Below are positions 45,128 through 53,782 of a stretch of 64,000 bases of DNA, one piece after another; position 1 is the stretch's first letter; each line of letters starts with the position of its first letter. The notes beneath the pieces were generated by a model. That model did no database searches. It had not been told where the DNA came from and saw nothing but the letters and a program-made list of their open reading frames with translations. Source of the stretch: Marinobacter sp. SS13-12 (GTDB lineage Bacteria > Pseudomonadota > Gammaproteobacteria > Pseudomonadales > Oleiphilaceae); NCBI RefSeq assembly GCF_030227115.1, contig NZ_JASSUA010000001.1, forward strand, positions 310,001 through 374,000, written 5' to 3'. Position numbers and translations under genes: made by a program.

Positions 45128-46249
45128 GTGCCGAATCTTGTCCGTATCGCACCCGGCGCATTGACCATTGGAAAGCCCTTACCCTGGACGGTCTTCGACG
45201 CCGATGGCAATGTGCTTTTGCGTCAGGGTTACGTCATTCAGAATGACATCCAGCTTGAGCAGCTGTTCGAGCGTGGTCTTTTCCAGCCCCGCAAAATTGA
45301 ACGCCCGCAGGATGAGGTTCTGGAGGATACCCGGGTCCTCAATCCGTTTGCGGAATACCCGTTGTTGCTGCAGACACTGGAATCGACTCTCAATGCCATT
45401 ACCAGGCGGGAAGAGAGTGCTCTGAAGCGAGTGCTGGGCCTGTCGCGCATGATTGACCAGATGTGCCAGGAGTCGCCGGAAGCCAGCCTGGCGCTGGTGC
45501 ACCTGTATTCCATCGAGCCCACCATCCACGAACAGATTCTGTTCTACGCCATCCTCTGTCAGTTTACCGCACGCCGATTTGGGCTTGATGACAAACGGAC
45601 CGCCGTGTTGATCAGCGCCGCGTTGACAGCGAACCTGGCGCTGGTGCCGGTGGCCGACAAGCTGAATGCCTCCAACCGGGTTCTGACCGATGACCAACGC
45701 GCCGTCATACGCAAGCATCCGGCACGTAGCGTCCAGGCACTGAAAGACGCCGACATAACCAGCCCCATATTGCTGAAAATCATTGCCCAGCATCACGAGC
45801 AAGCAGACGGTTCTGGCTATCCGCAAGGGCTCAGTGGCACTGAGATCCGTGGTGAGGCGGAAATCCTCGCGCTGGCAGAACGTTATGTCGCGATGATTAC
45901 GCGCCGCGCCTATCGTGAGCGAATGAACGTTGTGGAGGCCCGTAAACTGATCACCTCGCTGGCCAACGGCAAGTTTCGTCCGGCAATACCGCGCGCGCTG
46001 CTGGCGGTGCTCACCGACTATCCGCCAGGCACACTGGTAAGGCTGGCCAATAACGAGGTCGCCGTGATCGTAAGGCGCCCCCACCGGCACCGGGGACCGT
46101 TTGCCAAAGCGATCATCGGTCCACGGGGCAATCGTTACAGTGGCACGTTCGAGCGGGACTGCAGCCTGCTGGAATTCAACGTCAGGGCCATAGAGCAACC
46201 CGAAGTCATGCCGTCCATGGATTTCGGGCTGTTATGGGGATTTCGCTAG
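45128..46249 (+). CDS. HD-GYP-like protein lacking the HD metal pair
   Basis: 373 aa, GTG start at 45128 with a GGAAG-type site upstream. An N-terminal region (1-90) resembles the segment preceding HD-GYP domains (FDADGNVLLRQGYVI). The HD-GYP-like domain keeps QHHEQADGSGYPQGLSG (the GYP side). The expected HD residues are replaced by a TANLALVPVADKL stretch, so phosphodiesterase activity is doubtful. A C-terminal 80 residues (PPGTLVRLANNEVAVIVRR) resemble a small beta domain seen in such proteins. It lies 94 bp after the LOV protein gene on the same strand, probably the last member of the signalling cluster. Confidence 0.83.
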   Translation: MPNLVRIAPGALTIGKPLPWTVFDADGNVLLRQGYVIQNDIQLEQLFERGLFQPRKIERPQDEVLEDTRVLNPFAEYPLLLQTLESTLNAITRREESALKRVLGLSRMIDQMCQESPEASLALVHLYSIEPTIHEQILFYAILCQFTARRFGLDDKRTAVLISAALTANLALVPVADKLNASNRVLTDDQRAVIRKHPARSVQALKDADITSPILLKIIAQHHEQADGSGYPQGLSGTEIRGEAEILALAERYVAMITRRAYRERMNVVEARKLITSLANGKFRPAIPRALLAVLTDYPPGTLVRLANNEVAVIVRRPHRHRGPFAKAIIGPRGNRYSGTFERDCSLLEFNVRAIEQPEVMPSMDFGLLWGFR

Positions 46250-46259
46250 CGCCAGACCA

Positions 46260-47105
46260 CTATTTCAGCCCCAACGCCTCGGCATGATGCTCCAGGTGAT
46301 CGTCGATAAACGAGGCAATGAAGAAGTAACTGTGGTCGTACCCACGATGCATCCGCAAATTGATGTGGTGGTGCACTTTTTCACAGGCGTCTGCCAGCGC
46401 ATCCGGATTAAGCTGGCTGTCGAGAAACTCGTCTGCGGTGCCCTGGTCTACCAGCAGCGGCAACCGCTCCCGGGCCGTAGGGATCAGCATCGTGGCATCC
46501 CACTCCTCCCAGGCTGTCCTGTCGTCACCCAGATATCCACTAAAGGCTTTCTGCCCCCAGGGACATTCGCCGGGATTGGCAATGGGGGCAAAGGCAGACA
46601 CCGACTTGTACAGCCCCGGATTCTTCAACGCTGCAATCAGGGCACCGTGCCCGCCCATGGAATGTCCGCTGATGCAGCGGTCCTCCGTTACTGGCAGGTG
46701 GCCTTCCACCAGCTGCGGCAGTTCTTTGACCACATAATCATACATGCGGTAGTGGGGCGCCCAGGGCTGACGGGTGGCGTTTACATAAAACCCGGCACCA
46801 CTACCAAAATCATAACTGTCATGCTCGCCGGGCAGGTCCAGCCCCCGGGGACTGGTATCCGGGCAAACGATGGCCATACCGAGCCGGGCGGCTTTCTTCT
46901 GGGCGCCGGCCTTCTGCATGAAATTCTGGTCGGTGCAGGTCAGCCCTGACAACCAGTAAAGCACCGGCACCGGGCGCGCATTGGTGCCCAGGGCAGTCGG
47001 GGGCAGGTACACCGCAAACTCCATGTTGCAGTCCAGCGCCGCCGAATGATGCCGGTAGCGACGGTGTTCACCGTCAAAACAGACGTTGGTGGAGAGCAGT
47101 TCCAT
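46260..47105 (-). CDS. fghA: S-formylglutathione hydrolase
   Basis: Esterase-D-type hydrolase, 281 aa from ATG 47105; an in-frame extension to 47153 is not supported by the family start (MELLSTNVCFDGEHRRYRH). It has the nucleophile elbow GHSMGGHGA, the Asp of DQGTADEFL and the His of GYDHSYFFIA as catalytic triad, plus SYDFGSGAGFYV. It hydrolyses S-formylglutathione to formate and glutathione in formaldehyde detoxification. The partner dehydrogenase (adhC/frmA) is not in the window. It converges on the HD-GYP-like gene. Confidence 0.93.
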   Translation of the reverse strand: MELLSTNVCFDGEHRRYRHHSAALDCNMEFAVYLPPTALGTNARPVPVLYWLSGLTCTDQNFMQKAGAQKKAARLGMAIVCPDTSPRGLDLPGEHDSYDFGSGAGFYVNATRQPWAPHYRMYDYVVKELPQLVEGHLPVTEDRCISGHSMGGHGALIAALKNPGLYKSVSAFAPIANPGECPWGQKAFSGYLGDDRTAWEEWDATMLIPTARERLPLLVDQGTADEFLDSQLNPDALADACEKVHHHINLRMHRGYDHSYFFIASFIDDHLEHHAEALGLK

Positions 47106-47130
47106 GGTCACCTCTGGGTCTATAGGAATT

Positions 47131-47553
47131 TCACAACGCGTATCTGGGCACATCGATACCGAAACCGGCCTTTGCCAGCTCCGACAGAATCGCCGTTCTG
47201 GTTACGATGCCAATCAGGCGGTTGTGGTCCACCACCGGATAGACCTTGGGTTTTCCGGCCCCCAGGTTCTGGGCCAGATCCACCACGGACATTTCCGGTG
47301 ATATGGTCACCGGATTGCGGAACATGACGTCATCTACCAACGGATCACCTTCGTGGTGATAGTTACTCACCAGCAGCGCATGGATACAATCCTGCTCCGA
47401 GATGAAACCGATAACCTTGCGGTGGTCATCTACAACCGGCAGGCCCGTAACGTGGTTGTGAAGCAATGTTTTAACCACTTTGGTTAACGGCGTGCCACAG
47501 CGAACAGGCTCGATGTGATTCCACATGACATCGGATACTTTCAATGATTGCAT
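47131..47553 (-). CDS. Tandem CBS-domain protein
   Basis: 140 aa from ATG 47553 (MQSLKVSDVMWNH). An extension to 47664 is in frame but lacks a sensible domain. Two CBS motifs are visible: VSDVMWNH...GLPVVDDHRKVIGFISEQD and DDVMFRNPVTISPEMSVVDLA...VYPVVDHNRLIGIVTRT, forming one Bateman module. Such modules bind adenosine nucleotides and regulate partners. No effector domain is fused. It is 25 bp upstream of fghA on the same strand and could be co-transcribed. Confidence 0.88.
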   Translation of the reverse strand: MQSLKVSDVMWNHIEPVRCGTPLTKVVKTLLHNHVTGLPVVDDHRKVIGFISEQDCIHALLVSNYHHEGDPLVDDVMFRNPVTISPEMSVVDLAQNLGAGKPKVYPVVDHNRLIGIVTRTAILSELAKAGFGIDVPRYAL

Positions 47554-47673
47554 TGGCAGGCTCCCTGACCAGTAATGTTCCGGATACTTCCTTCTATAAA
47601 CATAGGCAATGGGGGCGAAAACTGGAAGTATAAACCCCGCTCCTGCGATCGGTTTCGCGTTCACGGGCGATGA

Positions 47674-48585
47674 TCAACGCCCGTGGACCAACGACTGCGC
47701 CATGGTCTCAAAGCCGATGGCCGCAAAATGCGGCAGCAACGGTTCAGGAAGGTCATGGCCCATACCCTCAATCATTTCAATACGGGCATGGGGCATCAGA
47801 TAAGCCAGCTGTTCCGCCGCCACCGGCCGTACCAGCGGATCAGCCTTGCCATGAATCACCGAGACCGGTACCCGGATACGCCGTGTCGCCGACGACAGGC
47901 TGCCAGTGGCCAGGATGGCACGGGTCTGTCGCAGGATTCCGGCAGGATGATAGCTGCGCCGATAATCCCGAACGATCCGATCCCGCACTTCCTGTTCCCG
48001 GGGCGGGAAACCGGGGCTCTGGATGGCCTTCCAGAAATCCAGGGAGCGGGCCACAACCGATGCCTCATCGTGACCTCTGGCACCAACGCCGGCCAGGCGC
48101 CAGATCAGCGTCGATCTTGGCATTGGCAGGCGCGGACTGTTAGTGGATGTCATGATCAGGGTCGCTGAGCGCACGCGTTCCGGTCGGTTCGCTGCCACCA
48201 GCTGGCTGATCATGCCGCCCATGGAAACACCCACCAGGTGGGCACTGGCCAGGCCCAGAGCATCCATCACCTGACAGACGTCATCGGCCATATCGTGGAG
48301 AGTATAGGGTGCATCGACTGGCAGTCCCATCCGGTGCCTTGCCATCACGGCTACCGGGTGCCCCACAAGGCGGTCTTTCAAATGAGAGGACAGGCCAATG
48401 TCACGGTTATCAAAACGAATGACCCGGAAGCCTTCATTTGCGTACTGGTCCAGCAACGCCTCCGGCCAGAGGGTCATCTGCGCCCCCAGTCCCATGATAA
48501 ATATGACCGGTTCGCCGTCGGGATTGCCACGGGTTTCCACACAAAAGGACAGGGCACCGGCCTGGACATGAACGCTTTCAGGCAT
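47674..48585 (-). CDS. Alpha/beta-fold hydrolase
   Basis: 303 aa from ATG 48585 (MPESVHVQAG). It is an alpha/beta hydrolase with HG-type oxyanion loop IMGLGAQMTLW, nucleophile elbow GVSMGGMI, an Asp in VIHGKADPLVRP and a late His in GMGHDLPEPL, giving a complete triad. It resembles esterases or lactonases acting on hydrophobic esters; the substrate is not known. Starts upstream to 48705 are in frame but enter a less coding-like region. It is divergent from the AGCS symporter. Confidence 0.87.
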   Translation of the reverse strand: MPESVHVQAGALSFCVETRGNPDGEPVIFIMGLGAQMTLWPEALLDQYANEGFRVIRFDNRDIGLSSHLKDRLVGHPVAVMARHRMGLPVDAPYTLHDMADDVCQVMDALGLASAHLVGVSMGGMISQLVAANRPERVRSATLIMTSTNSPRLPMPRSTLIWRLAGVGARGHDEASVVARSLDFWKAIQSPGFPPREQEVRDRIVRDYRRSYHPAGILRQTRAILATGSLSSATRRIRVPVSVIHGKADPLVRPVAAEQLAYLMPHARIEMIEGMGHDLPEPLLPHFAAIGFETMAQSLVHGR

Positions 48586-48739
48586 GAATAAGACTCCGGA
48601 CAAAACCAACCTACAGCTTAACCCGTGAACCCGCTTAACCAATAGCTCTGAAGGCCTGAAGGTCGCCAGAACCGGGAATTCTTTAAAGTGAATATTTACA
48701 GACAAAAATAAGCGTATAAACTCAGAAGGTTACACGCTT

Positions 48740-48775
48740 CCGCGAAGCCGAAACCCGTTCCGGCTGTCTTCGCGG
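48740..48775 (+). promoter_or_regulatory. Nested stem-loop in the symporter leader
   Basis: CCGCGAAG (48740-48747) pairs with CTTCGCGG (48768-48775), and inside it AGCCG with CGGCT. It lies about 40 bases before the symporter ATG. It could be a leader structure affecting expression. It does not show the glycine-riboswitch core. Confidence 0.4.
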
Positions 48776-48816
48776 ATGACGCCTTCAAACCATGGCAGAA
48801 ACACAGGGAGATTCCC

Positions 48817-50178
48817 ATGGAAGCCTTAGAGTCTTTTTTTGGCAGCATAAACGCACTGGTATGGGGCCCCCCCATGCTGGTGATGATTCTCGGTGTCGGA
48901 CTGTTCCTGAGCATCGGGCTGAAACTGATGCCGGTTCTGAAACTCGGTGCCGGTTTCCGGCTGATGTGGAAAGGCCGTACCGGTGTGGAATCAGAAGGTG
49001 AAATACCACCGTTTCAGGCCCTGATGACGGCCCTGTCCGCCACAGTCGGTACCGGTAATATTGCAGGTGTCGCAACCGCGGTATTTCTGGGCGGGCCGGG
49101 AGCCCTGTTCTGGATGTGGCTGACAGCCCTGGTGGGGATGGCCACAAAATACTCGGAGGCGGTACTGGCAGTCCGTTTCCGGGAAGTGGACGAGCGCGGC
49201 GCCCACGTGGGTGGCCCGATGTATTACATTCGTAACGGGCTTGGTAAAAAGTGGGCCTGGCTGGGCGTGCTGTTTGCCATCTTCGCTGCGGTGGCTGCCT
49301 TCGGCATAGGCAACACCGTGCAGGCCAATTCTGTAGCCGATGTCCTCCAGACCAACTTTGCCCTGCCGCACTGGGTAACGGGCCTGATCCTGATGGTTCT
49401 GGTGGGCCTGGTACTGATTGGCGGCATCAAGCGCATCGGGCACGTTGCAAGTGCCCTGGTACCATTTATGGCCATCGCTTATGTTCTGGTGGGCCTGGTG
49501 GTACTGGCTATTAACGTCAACCAGCTTCCGGGCGCCATTGCCATGGTGTTCACCCACGCCTTCAGCCCGGTTGCGGCTGAGGGTGGCTTCGCAGGTGCCG
49601 CGGTATGGGCTGCTATTCGCTTCGGTGTGGCCCGGGGTATTTTCTCCAACGAGGCCGGCCTCGGCTCTGCCCCCATCGCTCACGCTGCAGCGCAGACCAG
49701 AAACCCGATCAACCAGGGCATGGTCGCCATGCTGGGCACCTTTATCGACACCATTATCGTGTGCAGCATCACCGGCCTTGTCATCATCAGTTCCGGGGCC
49801 TGGACGTCCGGCGAAACCGGTGCCGCGCTTACCTCGCTGGCCTTCGAGACCGGTCTGCCCGGGTTCGGCAATTACGTTGTCGCCATTTCCCTGGCAATTT
49901 TCGCCTTTACCACCATTATCGGCTGGTCCTTCTATGGTGAGCGCTGTATTGAGTTCCTGTTTGGTGTAAAGGCCATTGTGCCCTACCGCGTTGTCTGGAT
50001 CCTCGCTATCCCGGTCGGCGCCACCATCAACCTGGGCCTGATCTGGCTGATCGCAGACACGCTCAACGCCATGATGGCCCTGCCCAACCTGGTGGCATTG
50101 CTGTTACTCAGTCCGGTGGTGTTCAAGCTGACCCGCGAACATTTCGAGAAAGAGCGTTCTGTCAGTGTGAATCAGTGA
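48817..50178 (+). CDS. Alanine/glycine:cation symporter (AGCS family)
   Basis: 453 aa, about ten to eleven hydrophobic helices. GTGNIAGVATAVFLGGPGAL followed by FWMWLTALVGMATKYSE is the AGCS signature containing the sodium and amino-acid site. SNEAGLGSAPIAHAAAQT is a second conserved block. It imports D/L-alanine or glycine with Na+. A GGGAG ribosome-binding site precedes the ATG. It is divergent from the hydrolase gene and followed by its own 3' region before the peroxiredoxin gene. Confidence 0.94.
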   Translation: MEALESFFGSINALVWGPPMLVMILGVGLFLSIGLKLMPVLKLGAGFRLMWKGRTGVESEGEIPPFQALMTALSATVGTGNIAGVATAVFLGGPGALFWMWLTALVGMATKYSEAVLAVRFREVDERGAHVGGPMYYIRNGLGKKWAWLGVLFAIFAAVAAFGIGNTVQANSVADVLQTNFALPHWVTGLILMVLVGLVLIGGIKRIGHVASALVPFMAIAYVLVGLVVLAINVNQLPGAIAMVFTHAFSPVAAEGGFAGAAVWAAIRFGVARGIFSNEAGLGSAPIAHAAAQTRNPINQGMVAMLGTFIDTIIVCSITGLVIISSGAWTSGETGAALTSLAFETGLPGFGNYVVAISLAIFAFTTIIGWSFYGERCIEFLFGVKAIVPYRVVWILAIPVGATINLGLIWLIADTLNAMMALPNLVALLLLSPVVFKLTREHFEKERSVSVNQ

Positions 50179-50314
50179 ACCGCTGGTGACGGGTGAGGTA
50201 GATCAACTACCCTTGGTTTTCTCTCACTCGTCACCATTGTTTATCGTATAGACTGAGCTATTATGCCGGCGTTTCTGAGAGGCCGGGTTTTGTATCGCCA
50301 AAGGAGGAAACACC

Positions 50315-50968
50315 ATGAGTTTACGTCTGGGAGATACCGCTCCGGATTTTGAACAGGATTCCAGTGAAGGCAGGATCCGTTTTCACGACTGGCTGGGCGA
50401 CGGCTGGGGCGTATTGTTTTCGCACCCGGCGGATTTTACGCCTGTATGCACCACCGAGCTGGGGCTGACCGCCAAACTGAAGGATCAGTTCGCCAAGCGT
50501 AACGTCAAGGCAATCGCCCTGAGTGTCGACCCGGTGGATTCTCACAAGGAGTGGATCAAGGACATCAACGAAACCCAGGGCTGTGCAGTGAATTTCCCGA
50601 TCATTGCCGACCATGATCGAAAAGTGTCTGATCTTTACGACATGATCCACCCCAACGCCAACGACACGCTGACGGTTCGTTCGCTGTTCGTGATCGACCC
50701 GAACAAGAAAATCCGCCTGATCATCACCTATCCGGCCAGCACCGGCCGTAATTTCAACGAGGTGCTCAGGGTGATTGATTCACTGCAGATGACCGACGAA
50801 CACAAAGTAGCCACACCGGGTAACTGGGAAGCCGGTGGCGACGTGGTCATCGTGCCGTCTCTGCAGGATGAAGACGAGATCAAGGAACGTTTCCCGAAAG
50901 GCTACAAGGTAGTGAAGTCCTACCTGCGGATGACGCCGGATCCACGCTCCAACTGGAGTGGTGACTGA
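50315..50968 (+). CDS. 1-Cys peroxiredoxin (Prx6 type)
   Basis: 217 aa. The peroxidatic cysteine lies in HPADFTPVCTTEL (about residue 47) with the conserved Thr and, later, Arg in LTVRSLFVIDP. The C-terminal extension (about 165-217, PNWEAGG-like TPGNWEAGGDVVIVPSL) marks the Prx6/1-Cys group; a resolving Cys is not evident. It reduces peroxides in the cytosol using an external thiol. A strong AAAGGAGGA ribosome-binding site predicts high expression. A bidirectional terminator separates it from the convergent metQ-type gene. Confidence 0.95.
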   Translation: MSLRLGDTAPDFEQDSSEGRIRFHDWLGDGWGVLFSHPADFTPVCTTELGLTAKLKDQFAKRNVKAIALSVDPVDSHKEWIKDINETQGCAVNFPIIADHDRKVSDLYDMIHPNANDTLTVRSLFVIDPNKKIRLIITYPASTGRNFNEVLRVIDSLQMTDEHKVATPGNWEAGGDVVIVPSLQDEDEIKERFPKGYKVVKSYLRMTPDPRSNWSGD

Positions 50969-50996
50969 TCACTGAAAATCTGATCAGCTAAAACAG

Positions 50997-51024
50997 AAAA
51001 GCCGGGCACTTGCCCGGCTTTTTT
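50997..51024. terminator. Bidirectional terminator between peroxiredoxin and metQ
   Basis: AAAAGCCGGGCA pairs with TGCCCGGCTTTT (stems 50997-51008 and 51011-51022), and the plus strand continues with T while the minus strand also ends in T. It serves both convergent genes. Confidence 0.9.
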
Positions 51025-51045
51025 CGGTCTGTTTCCGGGCTTCCT

Positions 51046-51828
51046 TCAGAATGCCGGAACCACGGCACCTTCGTAATTCTTCTCGATGTAGCTCCTCACG
51101 TCTTCAGACGTCAGCGCTTCCGCCAGCTTCTGAATGGCTTCTTCGTCAGCACGGTCTTCATGGGCCACCAGAATGTTTACGTAAGGTGACTCTGCACCTT
51201 CAATCACCAACGCATCCTCTGTCGGCTTCAGGCCCGCTTCCAGTGCGTAGTTGGTGTTGATCAACGCCAGGTCCACCTGGTTGAGGATGCGAGGCAGGGT
51301 TGCGGCCTCCAGTTCCTTGAAGTCCAGGTTTCTGGGGTTGTCAGCGATGTCACGGGGCGTGGCGGTGATCTTGCTGCCGTCCTTCAGAGTAATCAGCCCG
51401 GCTTTCTGCAGAAGAAGCAGTGCACGGCCGCCATTGGTGGGGTCGTTGGGGATGGCTACGGTAGCGCCATCTTTTAGCTCGTCCAGAGAGTCGATCTTGC
51501 TGGAGTAGGCACCAAAGGGCTCAACATGCACACCGATAACACTCACCAGGTTGGTACCACGGCCATCGTTAAACTCGTCCAGGTACGGCTGATGCTGGAA
51601 GAAATTGGCATCCATCCGCTTCTGGTCCACCTGCACGTTGGGCTGGACGTAATCAGTGAATACTTTAACGTCCAGTTCCACGCCCTGCTCCGCCAGCTTG
51701 GGCTTCACGAATTCCAGGATCTCGGCGTGGGGTACCGGAGTGGCGGCTACTGACAGTTCTTCAGCGGACGCAGCACCAGCGAAAGTGGCCGCTGCGGCTA
51801 GTCCTACTATTGCTTTCTTGAAGTTCAT
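51046..51828 (-). CDS. metQ: Methionine ABC transporter substrate-binding protein
   Basis: 260 aa NlpA/MetQ-family receptor. The signal peptide (NFKKAIVGLAAAATFAGAASA) lacks a lipobox cysteine, so it is likely periplasmic and not a lipoprotein. DVKVFTDYVQPN, FFQHQPYLDEF, IPNDPTNGGRALLLLQ and ALINTNYA are family motifs shaping the methionine pocket. It is the last gene of metN-metI-metQ and supplies D/L-methionine to the MetNI transporter. Confidence 0.94.
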   Translation of the reverse strand: MNFKKAIVGLAAAATFAGAASAEELSVAATPVPHAEILEFVKPKLAEQGVELDVKVFTDYVQPNVQVDQKRMDANFFQHQPYLDEFNDGRGTNLVSVIGVHVEPFGAYSSKIDSLDELKDGATVAIPNDPTNGGRALLLLQKAGLITLKDGSKITATPRDIADNPRNLDFKELEAATLPRILNQVDLALINTNYALEAGLKPTEDALVIEGAESPYVNILVAHEDRADEEAIQKLAEALTSEDVRSYIEKNYEGAVVPAF

Positions 51829-51894
51829 AGATCTGTTCTCCTGTTGAGTACTGCAAACAATGTATCCAGTCTTGGGAGTACGGCAGAGCTGTTG

Positions 51895-52572
51895 TTATCT
51901 GCGGCTGAAATATAAAACAAGGCGATCGCCAGCCATTTGCAGAAGTTGCACAAAAATAACCAACAACGCCACAGTAATAACCATTACATCGGTCTGGAAT
52001 CGTTGATAACCGAAGCGGATGGCCAGATCGCCCAGGCCGCCGCCGCCGACAACGCCGGACATTGCCGCATAGGAAACCAATGTGATGGCCGTTACGGTAA
52101 TGCCAGCGATGATGCCCGGTAGGGCCTCAGGCAGCAGAGCTCCGAAAACAATCTGCTTTACCGTGGCGCCCATGGCCTGCGTGGCCTCAATAATTCCACG
52201 GTCCACCTCTCGCAGGGAGGTTTCCACCAGGCGTGCAAAGAATGGCGCACCACCTGCAACCAACGGTGGGATAGCACCAGCCACACCCAACGATGTTCCG
52301 ATCAGCATTACAGTGAACGGGATCATTACGATCAGCAGGATGATAAAGGGTACGGACCGTAACACGTTTACCACGAACGACAGCACCGCATAAGCGACGG
52401 GCTGCTCAAGCAACTGGCGCTTGCCGAACAGGAACAGCAGTACTCCCAGCGGCAAACCGATCAGTACGCTGAACAGCAGTGACATGCCGACCATCACCAG
52501 GGTGTCCCAGCTGGCCCAGCCGATTTCTGTCCAGTCTACGTTGGTCAGCAGGTCTCCCATCAAGGCTTCCAT
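51895..52572 (-). CDS. metI: Methionine ABC transporter permease
   Basis: 225 aa with five to six hydrophobic helices. The EAA-type cytosolic loop is seen as VETSLREVDRGIIEATQAMGAT, and LPEALPGIIAGITVT and YAAMSGVVGGGGLGDLAIRFGYQRF are MetI hallmarks. It forms the membrane dimer of the methionine importer. Its ATG overlaps the metN stop (ATGA). A start at MGDLL four codons later is possible. Confidence 0.94.
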   Translation of the reverse strand: MEALMGDLLTNVDWTEIGWASWDTLVMVGMSLLFSVLIGLPLGVLLFLFGKRQLLEQPVAYAVLSFVVNVLRSVPFIILLIVMIPFTVMLIGTSLGVAGAIPPLVAGGAPFFARLVETSLREVDRGIIEATQAMGATVKQIVFGALLPEALPGIIAGITVTAITLVSYAAMSGVVGGGGLGDLAIRFGYQRFQTDVMVITVALLVIFVQLLQMAGDRLVLYFSRR

Positions 52573-53579
52573 CAGCGTAGTACCTCCACGTGAACATCCG
52601 CGGCTTCAAATGCGTTCATGGCGATATCGAGATCGCCGCCCACCAGTGACAGGGTCAGCTGGCCGTAGGGGGTGTCCTTGATGTGATCAATGCGGCCGGA
52701 CAGGATACTGAAATCCACGCCGGATTCCCTCGCGACACTGCCCAACAGCGGCGTGTAGGTGGATTCGCCGCGGAAGGTCAGGCGCAGGATGCGTCCCGGT
52801 GCCTGTGCCAGGTCCCGTTGCATGTCCTCCCGGTCGATGCTCTCGCTCTCGAAGACAAAATCCCGGGTGGTGGGGTGCTTCGGGTGCAGGAAGACGTCGC
52901 TGACGGCGCCCATTTCAACGACTTCACCGGCGTCCATTACCGCGACACGGTCGCAGACGCGGCGCACCACGTCCATTTCGTGGGTGATCAGCACAATGGT
53001 CAGGCCCAACTCGCGGTTGATGTCTGCCAGCAGCTTCAGTACCGACTGGGTGGTTTGCGGATCCAGGGCGCTGGTGGCTTCGTCACACAGCAGGATTGTC
53101 GGGCGGCAAGCGAGGGCGCGGGCAATACCCACGCGCTGTTTCTGCCCGCCGGAGAGCTGCGACGGGTATTTGTTCGCCTGGTCTACCAGGCTGACACGCT
53201 GCAGCAGCTCGTCCACACGATCACGGATTTCAGTGCGGGAATAGATACCGGCCAGTTTCATGGGGAAGGCGATGTTATCCGCCACGGTTTTAGAGGACAG
53301 CAGATTGAAATGCTGGAAGATCATCCCCACCTTGCGGCGAAAGGCCCGCAAGTCACTGGCGTTGTAGCCGGTGATATTTTCGTCATCGATCAGGATGCGG
53401 CCGCCGGTAGGAGGCTCCAGCAGGTTGATCAGACGCACGAGGGTGGATTTGCCCGCCCCGGAGTGGCCGACGATGCCAAACACTTCGCCGGTTTCAATGG
53501 TCATACTGGTCGGGTGCAACGCAGGGATCGCCCGCCCGCCTACCTGGTAGGACTTCTGTACCTGGTCAAATACAATCAC
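52572..53579 (-). CDS. metN: Methionine ABC transporter ATP-binding protein
   Basis: 335 aa from GTG 53579, chosen because AAGG lies about eight bases before it and the protein then begins like other MetN ([10 protein letters not shown]); a GTG at 53609 would add ten residues. Walker [11 protein letters not shown]-loop, signature [15 protein letters not shown], Walker [13 protein letters not shown] and the switch His in LITHEMDVV are present. The C-terminal ACT-like regulatory domain (about 250-335, [13 protein letters not shown]) binds methionine and mediates transinhibition. First gene of the operon. No SAM riboswitch was recognised upstream. Confidence 0.93.
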   Translation of the reverse strand: MIVFDQVQKSYQVGGRAIPALHPTSMTIETGEVFGIVGHSGAGKSTLVRLINLLEPPTGGRILIDDENITGYNASDLRAFRRKVGMIFQHFNLLSSKTVADNIAFPMKLAGIYSRTEIRDRVDELLQRVSLVDQANKYPSQLSGGQKQRVGIARALACRPTILLCDEATSALDPQTTQSVLKLLADINRELGLTIVLITHEMDVVRRVCDRVAVMDAGEVVEMGAVSDVFLHPKHPTTRDFVFESESIDREDMQRDLAQAPGRILRLTFRGESTYTPLLGSVARESGVDFSILSGRIDHIKDTPYGQLTLSLVGGDLDIAMNAFEAADVHVEVLR

Positions 53580-53782
53580 AGCTTTGCCTTGTGAGCGCGT
53601 TGTCAGCACTTCGTGGGTGCAACGTTAAAGCGCGCGATTATAAACCAATCGGCCATCAAACCCGAATCCGGGGCCTTGGTATATCCCCGTACACCATTCG
53701 TTACCTGACATGAGCCGCCTTACTGAACTAAACTCACCCTTTAAAAGAACCTTTTAATACCCCCTCCGAGGCGCACGATATT

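Noticed and set aside
45179..46198. 339-codon open frame on the minus strand
   Set aside because: Antisense to the HD-GYP-like gene; composition is that of a shadow frame.
48586..48816. Glycine riboswitch before the AGCS symporter
   Set aside because: A hairpin is present, but the conserved glycine-aptamer core is absent.
53580..53782. SAM riboswitch before metN
   Set aside because: No matching conserved core or kink-turn pattern was recognised in the leader.
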